From NCBI GenBank assembly GCA_017515325.1, contig JAFWGA010000018.1, positions 62,001 to 126,000 on the forward strand: DNA of 64,000 bases. The letters run 5' to 3'. The stretch is from Blautia sp. Its GTDB lineage: Bacteria; Bacillota; Clostridia; Lachnospirales; Lachnospiraceae. Shown piece by piece: positions 26,521-34,989 of the stretch; the first letter of the stretch is position 1, and every line of letters starts with the position of its first letter. The position numbers were made by a program, and so were the translations under genes. The notes beneath the pieces are model-generated. The model was not told the DNA's origin. It saw only the letters and a program-made list of their open reading frames with translations, and did no database searches.

Positions 26521-27597
26521 ATGAAGAAACTGATACTTCCGATCTTGGTTCCATCCTTGATATTTGCTTTTCAGACGGCTGCTTTTGCACAGCCTGTATA
26601 TATTGATGGGGAACCGGTTCCCTTTACTGTGACTGTAGGAGAAGAAACAAAGCAGGAGAATCTGGACAGGTTTGATCTTCTGGGAGTGATAGACGGAAGC
26701 TCCGTCGCCATCAGGTATAACGGCAATGTTGGACAGGTCTCCCGGGAGGAGTTTGAGACTCTTCTTCCCCTGGTGGATCTTTCCGGTTTCCCCAGCGCAA
26801 ACGGTCTGACAGAACTGACCCAGGGAAGTTCCGGGGACTCGGTCATGGCCATGCAGCAAGGGTTGATCAGCCTTGGATATCTGCAGGGAGTCGCAGACGG
26901 CATTTATGGCGGCGGCACGGCAGCAGCCGTAAAGAGCTTTCAGGATGATAATGGGCTTGAAGGAACAGGTACGGCAGACCTTGTCACTTATCTTGCGGTT
27001 CAGGACGCCGCAGCGGGTACACTGGACAAGCGCCTGACCCTTACGTTTCCGATGAAGCTCACCCCGGAGGAAAAATTCGCGGCGATCTATGATGAGACGG
27101 ACGATGATCTCACTCCCTTCCTGGATTCCACCTGGAAATTCTCCTTTGACCGGTTTGAAGGGACAGGAATGCTGGATCTTGGCCTGCCGGCCGGTACACC
27201 CGCGGTAGAAAGCCCTGCGATTGACAGGATCATGTTGGAGACTTCCTTTAAAGTCATTGTTGCCAGAGACGATACAAGCGGCCTGTTTACCTTGATACCT
27301 GCCTTTGTGATCGATTCTACCGGTGCTTACCGTCCCTATGTCCAAAAGGTAAGCTTCTTCAGTGGGTCTAAATCCTGCGAGGTGAATGACGCCGTATCCA
27401 CAGGAAGCATTGAAGGAGTTACGTTGAAGGAGCATGCTTACCTGCCTTTAACAGCCGAGGCGGTCGCTTTCCTGAAGGAAAACGAGGATATTTCCGTGCG
27501 CATCACTGGTTCTATCACGGACTATGATTATAACCTTGGTGCAGACCGCGGTGTTTTCAAAACCTATCTCGATACTGTAGAAAACTGCCTTTCCTAA
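26521..27597 (+). CDS. Secreted protein with peptidoglycan-binding domain
   Basis: This 358-residue protein has a signal peptide ending near AFA. A peptidoglycan_binding_1 domain lies at about residues 95-160 (GSSGDSVMAMQQGLISLGYL, then DGIYGGGTAAAVKSFQDDN). The C-terminal two thirds form an unrecognised domain. No hydrolase motif is visible, so it may be a wall-binding accessory protein. ATG at 26521 follows GAGGAG by eight bases; the ATG at 26506 overlaps that site and is rejected. It has its own promoter, a structured leader and a long hairpin after the stop. Confidence 0.78.
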   Translation: MKKLILPILVPSLIFAFQTAAFAQPVYIDGEPVPFTVTVGEETKQENLDRFDLLGVIDGSSVAIRYNGNVGQVSREEFETLLPLVDLSGFPSANGLTELTQGSSGDSVMAMQQGLISLGYLQGVADGIYGGGTAAAVKSFQDDNGLEGTGTADLVTYLAVQDAAAGTLDKRLTLTFPMKLTPEEKFAAIYDETDDDLTPFLDSTWKFSFDRFEGTGMLDLGLPAGTPAVESPAIDRIMLETSFKVIVARDDTSGLFTLIPAFVIDSTGAYRPYVQKVSFFSGSKSCEVNDAVSTGSIEGVTLKEHAYLPLTAEAVAFLKENEDISVRITGSITDYDYNLGADRGVFKTYLDTVENCLS

Positions 27598-27647
27598 GGG
27601 TCGGCCAATATCGGAATGGTTGCCTTTTCGGGCGGAACCATAGGATC

Positions 27648-27698
27648 AGCCGGGATATAGAGACAGAAATTGTCAGCCTCTGTCTTTATATCCCGGCT
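27648..27698 (+). terminator. Long terminator hairpin
   Basis: AGCCGGGATATA pairs with TATATCCCGGCT over 12 bases, continued by AGACAGA / TCTGTCT. Only CCTTT follows, so the U-tract is poor. Confidence 0.6.
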
Positions 27699-27737
27699 CC
27701 TTTGACAAATGGCAGAAGCAAAGCCTGCATTTTTCAT

Positions 27738-27766
27738 GGACAAAAGGACAAATGATTGTTATACTC
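27738..27766 (+). promoter_or_regulatory. Promoter of metG
   Basis: The -35 TGGACA (27738-27743) and -10 TATACT (27761-27766) are separated by 17 bases, with an extended TGt before the -10. Confidence 0.72.
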
Positions 27767-27808
27767 TAAGCCAATGCTTGGCAAAAAAAAGGGAGGAATC
27801 GAGTAGAT

Positions 27809-29788
27809 ATGGAAAGCAAAAAATACTATATTACAACGGCGATAGCTTATACATCCGGAAAACCCCATATCGGGAATACCTATGAGATCGTGCTTGCCGA
27901 TTCTATTGCTCGTTTCAAAAGGCAGCAGGGCTATGATGTTTTTTTTCAGACCGGGACGGATGAGCACGGCCAGAAAATTGAGCTTAAGGCTGCGGATGAG
28001 GGCATAACGCCAAAGGAATTCGTAGACAAGGTGGCTGCTCAGATCAAGGAAATCTGGGATATGATGAATACCTCCTACGATAAATTTATCCGGACAACGG
28101 ACACGGACCATGAAAAGCAGATTCAGAAAATATTTAAGAAAATGTACGCCAAGGGGGATATCTATAAAGGCGCCTATGAAGGCTGGTATTGCACCCCCTG
28201 TGAATCCTTCTGGACACAGACCCAGCTGGTGGACGGAAAATGTCCGGACTGCGGCAGAGAAGTTTCAAAAGCCAGCGAGGAAGCGTATTTCTTCCGTATG
28301 AGCAAATATGCTGACCGGCTGATCGAATATATCCAGTCACATCCTGAATTTATCCAGCCGGAATCCCGGAAAAATGAGATGATGAACAACTTCCTTCTTC
28401 CGGGGCTTCAGGATCTGTGCGTTTCCCGTACCTCTTTTAAATGGGGAATTCCGGTGGACTTTGATCCCAACCATGTGGTCTACGTCTGGCTGGATGCCCT
28501 CAGCAACTACATCACCGGAATCGGTTATGATGCTGACGGGAACAGTACGGAGCAATATCACAGGTATTGGCCGGCAGACCTGCATCTGATCGGCAAGGAT
28601 ATTATCCGGTTCCATACGATCTACTGGCCTATTTTCCTTATGTCCCTGGAGGAGGAGCTGCCCCGGCAGGTGTTCGGCCATCCCTGGCTGCTGCAGGGAG
28701 ACGGCAAGATGAGCAAATCCAAAGGGAATGTCATCTATGCGGATGAGCTGGTGGATTTCTTTGGCGTTGACGCCGTGCGCTATTTTGTCCTTCACGAGAT
28801 GCCCTTTGAAAATGACGGCGTGATCACCTGGGAGCTGATGGTTGAGCGCATGAATTCTGATCTGGCAAATGTTCTCGGCAATCTGGTGAACCGAACCATC
28901 TCCATGTCAAACAAGTATTTTGGCGGTATCGTGGAAGACAAGGGCGTGTCAGAGCCTGTGGATGAGGATCTGAAGACCATAGTTACAGGCACAGTGAAAA
29001 AGGTGGAAGAGAGAATGGAAAAGCTCCGGGTCGCGGATGCCATCTCAGAAATCTTTGCTCTCTTTAAACGGTGCAACAAATACATCGATGAGACCATGCC
29101 CTGGGTCCTGGCAAAGGATGAAGGAAAGAAGGACAGGCTGGCCAGTGTTCTTTACAATCTGGTGGAAGGAATCTGCATCGGAGCTGAGCTCCTCGAGCCC
29201 TTTATGCCAGAGACCAGTGAAAAGATCCTGGCCCAGCTGAAGACAGAGAAACGAGGCCTGGAAAAGCTGAACCAGTTTGGCGGCTATCCTTCCGGCAATA
29301 AGGTGACAGATCAGCCGCAGATTCTTTTTGCGCGTCAGGATATCAAGGAGGTATTGGCGAAGGTGGAAAAGCTGCATCCGGTAAAGGGGGAGGCAGCTGA
29401 GGGAAAGACGGAGGAATCATCCGGCGAAGCCGCTTCCCAGGAAAAGGAAGGCCAGGTTAAGCCGGAGATCACATATGACGATTTTGCCAGGCTCCAGTTT
29501 CAGATCGGAGAGATCATTGCCTGCGAGGAAGTGAAAAAATCGCGCAAGCTTCTGTGCTCAAAGGTAAAGATCGGCAATCAGGTGCGCCAGATCCTTTCCG
29601 GGATCAAATCCGGCTACAGCGCCCAGGAGATGGTAGGGAAAAAGGTCATGGTGGTGACAAATCTGAAGCCGGCAAAGCTGGCCGGCCTGGATAGTGAGGG
29701 TATGATTCTCTGCGCAGAGGACAGCCAGGGAAATCTTTCCCTGATGGTACCGGACCGCGATATGCCGTCAGGCTCTGAAGTGTGCTGA
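27809..29788 (+). CDS. metG: Methionyl-tRNA synthetase
   Basis: MetG charges tRNA-Met. The 659-residue protein has HIGN (20-23) in place of HIGH, and the zinc-site pairs CTPC and CPDC typical of the MetG2 type. KMSKS is at 300-304. A C-terminal tRNA-binding OB domain (about 550-659) contains FQIGEIIACEEV and KVKIGNQVRQILSGI. A low-complexity Lys/Glu linker precedes that domain. The leader is short, with no T-box features. GGGAGG lies 13 bases before the ATG. tatD starts four bases after the stop, as in many Firmicutes. Confidence 0.97.
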   Translation: MESKKYYITTAIAYTSGKPHIGNTYEIVLADSIARFKRQQGYDVFFQTGTDEHGQKIELKAADEGITPKEFVDKVAAQIKEIWDMMNTSYDKFIRTTDTDHEKQIQKIFKKMYAKGDIYKGAYEGWYCTPCESFWTQTQLVDGKCPDCGREVSKASEEAYFFRMSKYADRLIEYIQSHPEFIQPESRKNEMMNNFLLPGLQDLCVSRTSFKWGIPVDFDPNHVVYVWLDALSNYITGIGYDADGNSTEQYHRYWPADLHLIGKDIIRFHTIYWPIFLMSLEEELPRQVFGHPWLLQGDGKMSKSKGNVIYADELVDFFGVDAVRYFVLHEMPFENDGVITWELMVERMNSDLANVLGNLVNRTISMSNKYFGGIVEDKGVSEPVDEDLKTIVTGTVKKVEERMEKLRVADAISEIFALFKRCNKYIDETMPWVLAKDEGKKDRLASVLYNLVEGICIGAELLEPFMPETSEKILAQLKTEKRGLEKLNQFGGYPSGNKVTDQPQILFARQDIKEVLAKVEKLHPVKGEAAEGKTEESSGEAASQEKEGQVKPEITYDDFARLQFQIGEIIACEEVKKSRKLLCSKVKIGNQVRQILSGIKSGYSAQEMVGKKVMVVTNLKPAKLAGLDSEGMILCAEDSQGNLSLMVPDRDMPSGSEVC

Positions 29789-29791
29789 AGG

Positions 29792-30589
29792 ATGGGTAAG
29801 GGAATGATTTTTGACACCCATGCCCATTATGACGACGAAGCTTTTGATGCGGACAGGGAGGAGCTGTTGGATGGAATGGCGGCTTGTGGTATCGGCTCTA
29901 TCGTCAATGCCTGTGCCAGTATAAAAAGCCTTACGACAACGCCGGCTCTCGCCAGGACTTACCCTTTTGTCTATGCGGCAGTGGGAATCCATCCTGATGA
30001 TGCCGGTCAGGTGACGGACGAGATCCTTGAGAAAATCCGAGAGCTGACGGATCAGGAAAAGGTAGTTGCCGTAGGAGAGATCGGCCTGGATTATTACTGG
30101 CACAAGGAGGAGGAAGAGCATAGGATCCAGCAGAAGGTCTTCCGCAGCCAGATGGAGATTGCCAGGGAAAAGGGCCTTCCTTTTATCGTCCACAGCCGGG
30201 ATGCAGGACAGGATACCTTAGATATTGTCAGGGAATATGTTCAGAGGGGAATGACCGGGGGGATCATCCATTGCTTTTCCTATGGGGAGGAACTGGCCCG
30301 GGAATATATCCAAATGGGTCTTTTTCTGGGGATCGGAGGGGTCGTCACCTACAAAAACGCTAGGAAACTGCCTGAGGTTGTGTCTATGACGCCTCTTTCC
30401 CAGCTTGTGCTGGAAACGGATTGCCCTTATCTTAGCCCGGTTCCGGAAAGAGGGAAAAGAAACGACTCATCTAAGCTTCCCCTGGTTGTCAGGAAAATAG
30501 CTGAAATCAAAGGGGTGGATGAGGAGACAGTGATCCGGACGACACAGGAAAACGCAGAAAAACTGTTTTCCATAAAGGTGCTTGCCTGA
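29792..30589 (+). CDS. TatD-family metal-dependent deoxyribonuclease
   Basis: TatD proteins are TIM-barrel hydrolases with 3'-5' exonuclease activity on DNA. The 265-residue protein has the metal-binding DTHAHYDDEAFD, AAVGIHPDDAG, VAVGEIGLDYYW, IVHSRDA, GIIHCFSYG and ETDCPYLSPVPERGKRNDS. ATG at 29792 lies four bases after the metG stop; ATG at 29804 is the alternative. The gene is translationally close to metG. The usual next genes (rnmV, ksgA) are absent, and a 560-base non-coding region follows. Confidence 0.94.
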   Translation: MGKGMIFDTHAHYDDEAFDADREELLDGMAACGIGSIVNACASIKSLTTTPALARTYPFVYAAVGIHPDDAGQVTDEILEKIRELTDQEKVVAVGEIGLDYYWHKEEEEHRIQQKVFRSQMEIAREKGLPFIVHSRDAGQDTLDIVREYVQRGMTGGIIHCFSYGEELAREYIQMGLFLGIGGVVTYKNARKLPEVVSMTPLSQLVLETDCPYLSPVPERGKRNDSSKLPLVVRKIAEIKGVDEETVIRTTQENAEKLFSIKVLA

Positions 30590-30761
30590 GAAGAAAATCG
30601 TCACGCAATTCATTAAAGGGTGTTACAAAAATATTAATTGATCTTCGGCTATAACAAATCGGTTGATTATAGTTTTGTCAAGACTTTTTTGGGGAAAGAG
30701 GGGGAAGGGAATGAAATTCTCCTTTTTTACCAAGGAAAACAGCAAGGGATGAATCGAGTGG

Positions 30762-30858
30762 TTTTCCACCTGATATGTGGAAAATGTGGATGGTTATGTG
30801 AATAAGTCTTCTTTTCTGCCTTTTCGAGGTGGATGATGAAGGTAAAAAATGTGGATAA
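30762..30858. promoter_or_regulatory. Cluster of DnaA-box-like sequences
   Basis: The perfect box TTATCCACA lies on the - strand at 30850-30858 (TGTGGATAA on +). TTTTCCACA, one mismatch, lies on the - strand at 30776-30784. Two-mismatch words lie at 30762-30770, 30785-30793 and 30828-30836. The first two words form an inverted repeat TTTTCCAC-n7-GTGGAAAA. The region just downstream is AT-rich. Confidence 0.5.
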
Positions 30859-30939
30859 CTTGTCCGGAAGCCTTGAATAAACTTTTGATTTTCTTAGCTT
30901 TGTGCAATTTGCTGCCTTTCTTTTTTGGAGTGGGTTTGC

Positions 30940-30945
30940 TATAAT
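30940..30945 (+). promoter_or_regulatory. Extended -10 promoter upstream of the CapA-like gene
   Basis: TATAAT with TGc immediately upstream forms an extended -10 element. The -35 region is poor. The resulting leader would be about 200 bases. Confidence 0.5.
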
Positions 30946-31148
30946 CTTTTTAGAAAAACAGAGCAAAGTCAAACGGGAATATTACAGATGTATTAAGGAA
31001 TTTTGAGAAAATATTTCGAAAATCGTGGTGAAGGAGCGTTTTACTGAACCGTACTTTGTCGGGTACGGTTCAGCACTTTGTGCTTCACAGGTATGAAATC
31101 AGTTACTGGATATCAAATTTAGATAATTAATAGGTGTTGTATGCCATT

Positions 31149-32666
31149 ATGAAGCGAAATGATTATCTTCCTCTAAATCTAATTGAGAAAATGAATTCAC
31201 GGATCAGCATGGTCCTGGCAGGCATTGCTCTGGTAGTGATCTGTGTCCTTTTTAACCGTCTGGATTACAATATGGTGAAAAAACCTGCCCTGCAGGCACA
31301 AAGCGATACCGTGGAGAGCCTACCCGGAGAAAGCAGAACCGTAGACGGAGAGAGAGACGGAAATACGATTGTATCTGACGCGGAAGACGGCGTTTATTCT
31401 GTCTCCGTGGTTGCCGCCGGCGATAATCTGATACAGGAAAGTCTTCTTTCGTCCGGTCAAAGCAGCGCAGGCTTATGGAACTATGATCATATATACTCCC
31501 AGATCAAACCGACGATTCAGGGTGCGGATATAGCAATCGTCAATCAGGAGACTCCCTTTACCACAGATCATGATGCGGTCAGCGGAACAGAGCCCTATGC
31601 CACTCCGGTAGAGGTGGGGGATGCATTGGCAAACGCGGGCTTTGATGTGGTCGGAGCAGCGACCGAGTTTATGGCGAGCGGAGGGCAGGAGCTGATAGGA
31701 AAGACGGTGGATTTCTGGCGCAGCTCTCACCCGGATGTCAAGCTCCTGGGAATTGATTCCGACTCGGACAGCACGGAGTTTTCTGTCATCGAGACAAATG
31801 GCATCAGGATCGCCTTCCTTAATTTCGTCATGCCCATCAATGGCCGGACGGCAAATCTGAATACGGCTGCTTCGGGTTCTTCAGACACGGTATATTCTCT
31901 CAGTCTTTTTCAGACGGAAGCTGTTTCCAGGAAGATCTCCCAGGCTAAGGCTGCCAGTGACTGCCTGATCGTTTGCGCCCATTGGGGAGCTGACGACGAG
32001 GCCATGCCCACTGAGTATCAGAAGGAATGGGCGGCTTATCTGATGCAGCAGGGGGTAAATGTGATCATTGGCTCCTATCCGCATACCCTTCAGCCATATG
32101 TTACCCTGAGCGATGGTTCCGGTCATAAAACCCTGGTTTATTACAGCCTGGGGAATCTTGCTACCGGCCAGGAAACGCTGAAGTCTGTCCTCGGTGGCCT
32201 GGCGAAGTTTACCATTCAAAAGACGGTCAGGGATGGAGTTGTTTCCATCGATATTCTGAATCCGGATCTGGAGCTGGTCGTCATGCATTACAATTATGAT
32301 AATGCGGACCACACCATCTATCCTCTGGCATCTTATACAGAAGATCTTGCCCAGGCTCACAGCATCGCTTCCTATTATGGAGAAGACTTCAGCCGCTCCA
32401 CCCTTGAGGAAAAGGCGGATGAAATTCTGGTTATGGAAGTGACTCCATCCACAAAAACAACGATGTTGAATAACACCTTTAATATCAACGGGGATATGTA
32501 TGATTCTGCCATGAATATGGTGACGGATACGGATTCCATTACAGCGGTAGAATATTACAGCGGTCAGGGAGCAGGCTCATCGGATGATAGTGACGAAGAA
32601 TACTATGACGATGAGTACTACGATGAAGACTATGATTATGACGAGTATTATGACGAAGAATACTAA
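31149..32666 (+). CDS. CapA-family protein (PgsA-like metallophosphatase fold), membrane-anchored
   Basis: This 505-residue protein has one N-terminal hydrophobic anchor (MVLAGIALVVICVLF) and an extracellular CapA domain. The family pattern is seen in VVAAGDNLIQE, IAIVNQETPF, IVCAHWGADDEAMPTEYQKE and GSYPHTLQPY. CapA proteins take part in poly-gamma-glutamate capsule production in bacilli, but the other cap/pgs genes are absent here, so the role is open. The last 25 residues are almost only Asp, Glu and Tyr. ATG at 31149 is chosen; the ribosome binding site is weak. A strong terminator follows. Confidence 0.85.
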   Translation: MKRNDYLPLNLIEKMNSRISMVLAGIALVVICVLFNRLDYNMVKKPALQAQSDTVESLPGESRTVDGERDGNTIVSDAEDGVYSVSVVAAGDNLIQESLLSSGQSSAGLWNYDHIYSQIKPTIQGADIAIVNQETPFTTDHDAVSGTEPYATPVEVGDALANAGFDVVGAATEFMASGGQELIGKTVDFWRSSHPDVKLLGIDSDSDSTEFSVIETNGIRIAFLNFVMPINGRTANLNTAASGSSDTVYSLSLFQTEAVSRKISQAKAASDCLIVCAHWGADDEAMPTEYQKEWAAYLMQQGVNVIIGSYPHTLQPYVTLSDGSGHKTLVYYSLGNLATGQETLKSVLGGLAKFTIQKTVRDGVVSIDILNPDLELVVMHYNYDNADHTIYPLASYTEDLAQAHSIASYYGEDFSRSTLEEKADEILVMEVTPSTKTTMLNNTFNINGDMYDSAMNMVTDTDSITAVEYYSGQGAGSSDDSDEEYYDDEYYDEDYDYDEYYDEEY

Positions 32667-32680
32667 ATCCTGAGGCTTTG

Positions 32681-32711
32681 CGCGGGCTGTGGTACAGCCC
32701 GTGTTTTTTTT
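32681..32711 (+). terminator. Terminator of the CapA-like gene
   Basis: CGCGGGCTGT pairs with ACAGCCCGTG around GGT, followed by seven or eight T residues. Confidence 0.93.
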
Positions 32712-32713
32712 AT

Positions 32714-32797
32714 GGCAGGGGCGCCGTATGGAAATCTGTCACCTGGCGGTGACCGGCGCCCCGCCGGGGTAGAGGTGCGGCAGGGCCTTCCTCTACC
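32714..32797. repeat. R1 intergenic repeat, copy B (two hairpins)
   Basis: The first hairpin (32714-32765) has the same outer stem GGCaGGGGCGCC / GGCGCCCCGCC and inner stem GTCACC / GGTGAC as copy A. The second hairpin pairs GGTAGAGG (32768-32775) with CCTCTACC (32790-32797). It begins three bases after a terminator T-run and ends about 45 bases before trmB. Confidence 0.85.
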
Positions 32798-32841
32798 ATA
32801 TTGCAGCAGGGACGCCGTGACCGGCATTGGGGGAGTATATT

Positions 32842-33567
32842 ATGAGATTAAGGAATATTCCCGGCGCCAGAGAGGAAATCCTTGACAGCGCCTACGTCAT
32901 TCAGGAACCGGAAAAATGGAAAGGAAAATGGAGAGAATATTTTCAGAAGGATGTGCCTGTCCATATCGAAATCGGAATGGGAAAGGGGCAGTTTCTGCTT
33001 CAGAAGGCCAGACTTAATCCGGGCATCAGTTACCTGGGGTTTGAAATGTACAGCAGTGTCCTTCTCCGTGCCATGCAGAAGAGACAGGAGTATGAGAAGG
33101 AATATCTGTCTTTGGGTAACCTGGCTTATGTGCGGATGGATGCCCGCCTGCTGCCGGAGGTATTGGAAGAAGAGGAGGTGGAAAAGATATACCTGAATTT
33201 TTCCGATCCATGGCCAAAATCCCGCCATGCTTCCCGCAGGCTGACCTCCCGGCGTTTTTTATCCCGCTACGAGAAAATTCTGGATAAAAAGACAGGCGTG
33301 GTGGAATTCAAAACTGACAATGCAGAATTGTTTCATTTTTCCCTGACAGAGATTCGGGAAGCCGGCTGGGAACTGCTATATTCCACAGAAAACCTGTACG
33401 CCAACGAGATACTCATGAAGGATAATATTGCCACAGAGTATGAAGAAAAATTCTCTTCGCAGGGGATTCCCATCTGTAAACTGGCTGCCAGACCACAGTG
33501 GCACTCTTTTGGCCGTAAAAAACAGGACGGGATAATACTGTTTGGGAAAGGAAAAACTGATTTTTGA
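32842..33567 (+). CDS. trmB: tRNA (guanine-N7-)-methyltransferase
   Basis: TrmB methylates G46 of tRNA variable loops with S-adenosylmethionine. The 241-residue protein has the SAM motif IEIGMGKGQFL, the catalytic-region YLNFSDPWPKSRHASRRLT, and EFKTDN. ATG at 32842 is preferred over TTG at 32827, because GGGGGAG lies six bases before the ATG and overlaps the TTG. It follows R1 copy B. It may be transcribed alone, because pfp has its own promoter. Confidence 0.96.
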   Translation: MRLRNIPGAREEILDSAYVIQEPEKWKGKWREYFQKDVPVHIEIGMGKGQFLLQKARLNPGISYLGFEMYSSVLLRAMQKRQEYEKEYLSLGNLAYVRMDARLLPEVLEEEEVEKIYLNFSDPWPKSRHASRRLTSRRFLSRYEKILDKKTGVVEFKTDNAELFHFSLTEIREAGWELLYSTENLYANEILMKDNIATEYEEKFSSQGIPICKLAARPQWHSFGRKKQDGIILFGKGKTDF

Positions 33568-33613
33568 CAGGGAAAAAAAGTGGCAGATTATCCAAAATGA
33601 TCGTAGGTTTAAC

Positions 33614-33642
33614 TTGACGAAAATGCTGTGAATTGCTAATAT
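33614..33642 (+). promoter_or_regulatory. Promoter of the phosphofructokinase gene
   Basis: The -35 TTGACG (33614-33619) and -10 TAATAT (33637-33642) are 17 bases apart, with TGc directly before the -10. Confidence 0.72.
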
Positions 33643-33701
33643 ATACGCGATATAAAAAAGCCTGGAAAAGGCATCAGATATATCTTAGGAGGATGATAAA
33701 A

Positions 33702-34979
33702 ATGGCAAAAAAGGGAAACATTATCGTAGGACAGTCCGGCGGCCCGACAGCAGTGATTAACTCAAGCCTTGCAGGGGTATACAAGTATGCCATAGACAGA
33801 GGCTATGATAAAGTATATGGTATGGTTCATGGTATCCAGGGCCTTCTGGAGGAGCAGTATGTTGACCTGTCCACTCAGATCCATTCCGAGCTTGACATTG
33901 AGCTTCTGAAGAGGACACCTTCCGCCTTCCTTGGCTCCTGCCGTTATAAGCTTCCGGAGATTTTTGAAGAAAAGGAAACCTACGAGAAGATTTTCGAGAT
34001 TCTGAACAAGCTCGATATCGAAGTCTTCATCTATATCGGCGGCAATGATTCCATGGATACCATCAAGAAGCTGTCCGACTATGCTATTCTGACAGGGCGC
34101 ACCCAGAAGTTCCTCGGCGTACCGAAGACCATCGACAATGACCTTGCCCTGACGGATCATACCCCCGGCTTCGGAAGCGCTGCCAAGTATATCGGAGCTA
34201 CCACAAAGGAAGTCATCCGCGACGCTCAGGGGCTTGCCTACAGGAAAAAGCAGATCACCGTTCTGGAGATCATGGGCCGCAATGCCGGCTGGCTGACGGG
34301 AGCCACTGCTCTTGCCAAGGATGAGGACTGCGATGGACCGGATCTGATTTATCTTCCTGAGGTTCCCTTTGATCTGGATGCCTTCAAGACTAAGGTCAAG
34401 GAGCTTCTGGAGAAAAAGGATTGTGTTGTCGTCGCGGTTTCAGAGGGGATTAAGCTCGCGGATGGCAGATATGTATGTGAACTGGGATCCTCCAGTGATG
34501 CGGTGGATGCCTTTGGCCATAAGCAGATGGGCGGAACCGCCAGCTTCCTGGCGAATTGCCTGACAACAGAGACCGGCTGCAAGACCAGAGCGATTGAGCT
34601 TTCCACCCTTCAGAGGAGCGCTTCCCATCTGGCTTCCCGCGTGGACATCGACGAGGCATTTATGGTCGGCGGCGCTGCGATCAAAGCGGCGGACGAAGGC
34701 GATACCGGCAAGATGGTTATCATTAACCGTGTTTCTGATGATCCCTACCTGTCTGATACCAGCATTTTTGATGTACACCGCATCGCGAATGAAGAGAGAC
34801 TGGTTCCGAGGGAATGGATGAACAAGGAAGCAAACTATGTAACCAAGGAATTCGTCGATTATGTCCGTCCCCTGATTCAGGGAGATTTACTTCCTGTCAT
34901 GGTTGGGGGTCTGCCCAAGCATCTTGTTTTGAATCGTGGGAACGGAGCCGGTCGCAAAGCTCGCAGAACCATGAAATAA
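33702..34979 (+). CDS. 6-phosphofructokinase, PPi-type (long clade)
   Basis: The enzyme phosphorylates fructose 6-phosphate at position 1. Two sites suggest pyrophosphate rather than ATP as donor. GGNDS (113-117) replaces the ATP-type GGDGS, and PKTIDND (141-147) has Lys where ATP enzymes have Gly. The length of 425 residues also fits the longer PPi-dependent group rather than the 320-residue ATP type. AGGAGGA lies before the ATG at 33702. A PHP phosphoesterase follows closely. The phosphate donor is an inference from motifs. Confidence 0.9.
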   Translation: MAKKGNIIVGQSGGPTAVINSSLAGVYKYAIDRGYDKVYGMVHGIQGLLEEQYVDLSTQIHSELDIELLKRTPSAFLGSCRYKLPEIFEEKETYEKIFEILNKLDIEVFIYIGGNDSMDTIKKLSDYAILTGRTQKFLGVPKTIDNDLALTDHTPGFGSAAKYIGATTKEVIRDAQGLAYRKKQITVLEIMGRNAGWLTGATALAKDEDCDGPDLIYLPEVPFDLDAFKTKVKELLEKKDCVVVAVSEGIKLADGRYVCELGSSSDAVDAFGHKQMGGTASFLANCLTTETGCKTRAIELSTLQRSASHLASRVDIDEAFMVGGAAIKAADEGDTGKMVIINRVSDDPYLSDTSIFDVHRIANEERLVPREWMNKEANYVTKEFVDYVRPLIQGDLLPVMVGGLPKHLVLNRGNGAGRKARRTMK

Positions 34980-34989
34980 TGGTATTGTG

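Larger units (their letters stand above)
30590..31148. other. Long non-coding region with DnaA-box-like cluster and CapA leader
   Basis: This gap between tatD and the CapA-like gene contains AT-rich stretches and DnaA-box-like words between 30762 and 30858. It also has an extended -10 promoter at 30940-30945, a perfect CTGAACCGTA / TACGGTTCAG hairpin (31044-31073), and an inverted R4-like repeat (31067-31094). A short frame from GTG 31028 reads 22 codons through the hairpin, but its reality is doubtful. No tRNA or protein gene was seen. Confidence 0.6.

Noticed and set aside
27600-27808. A T-box leader for metG
   Set aside because: The promoter at 27738-27766 leaves only about 35 bases of leader, and no T-box core sequence or antiterminator is present.
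30762-30858. The DnaA-box cluster as the chromosomal origin
   Set aside because: No dnaA, dnaN, recF, gyrA/B, rnpA or rpmH is near, and no long run of strong boxes with an unwinding element pattern is seen. A binding or titration site is more reasonable.
31028-31096. A 22-codon ORF starting with GTG in the CapA leader
   Set aside because: It runs through a perfect hairpin and an R4-like repeat, so the apparent frame is probably by-product sequence; no homologous peptide is known to me.
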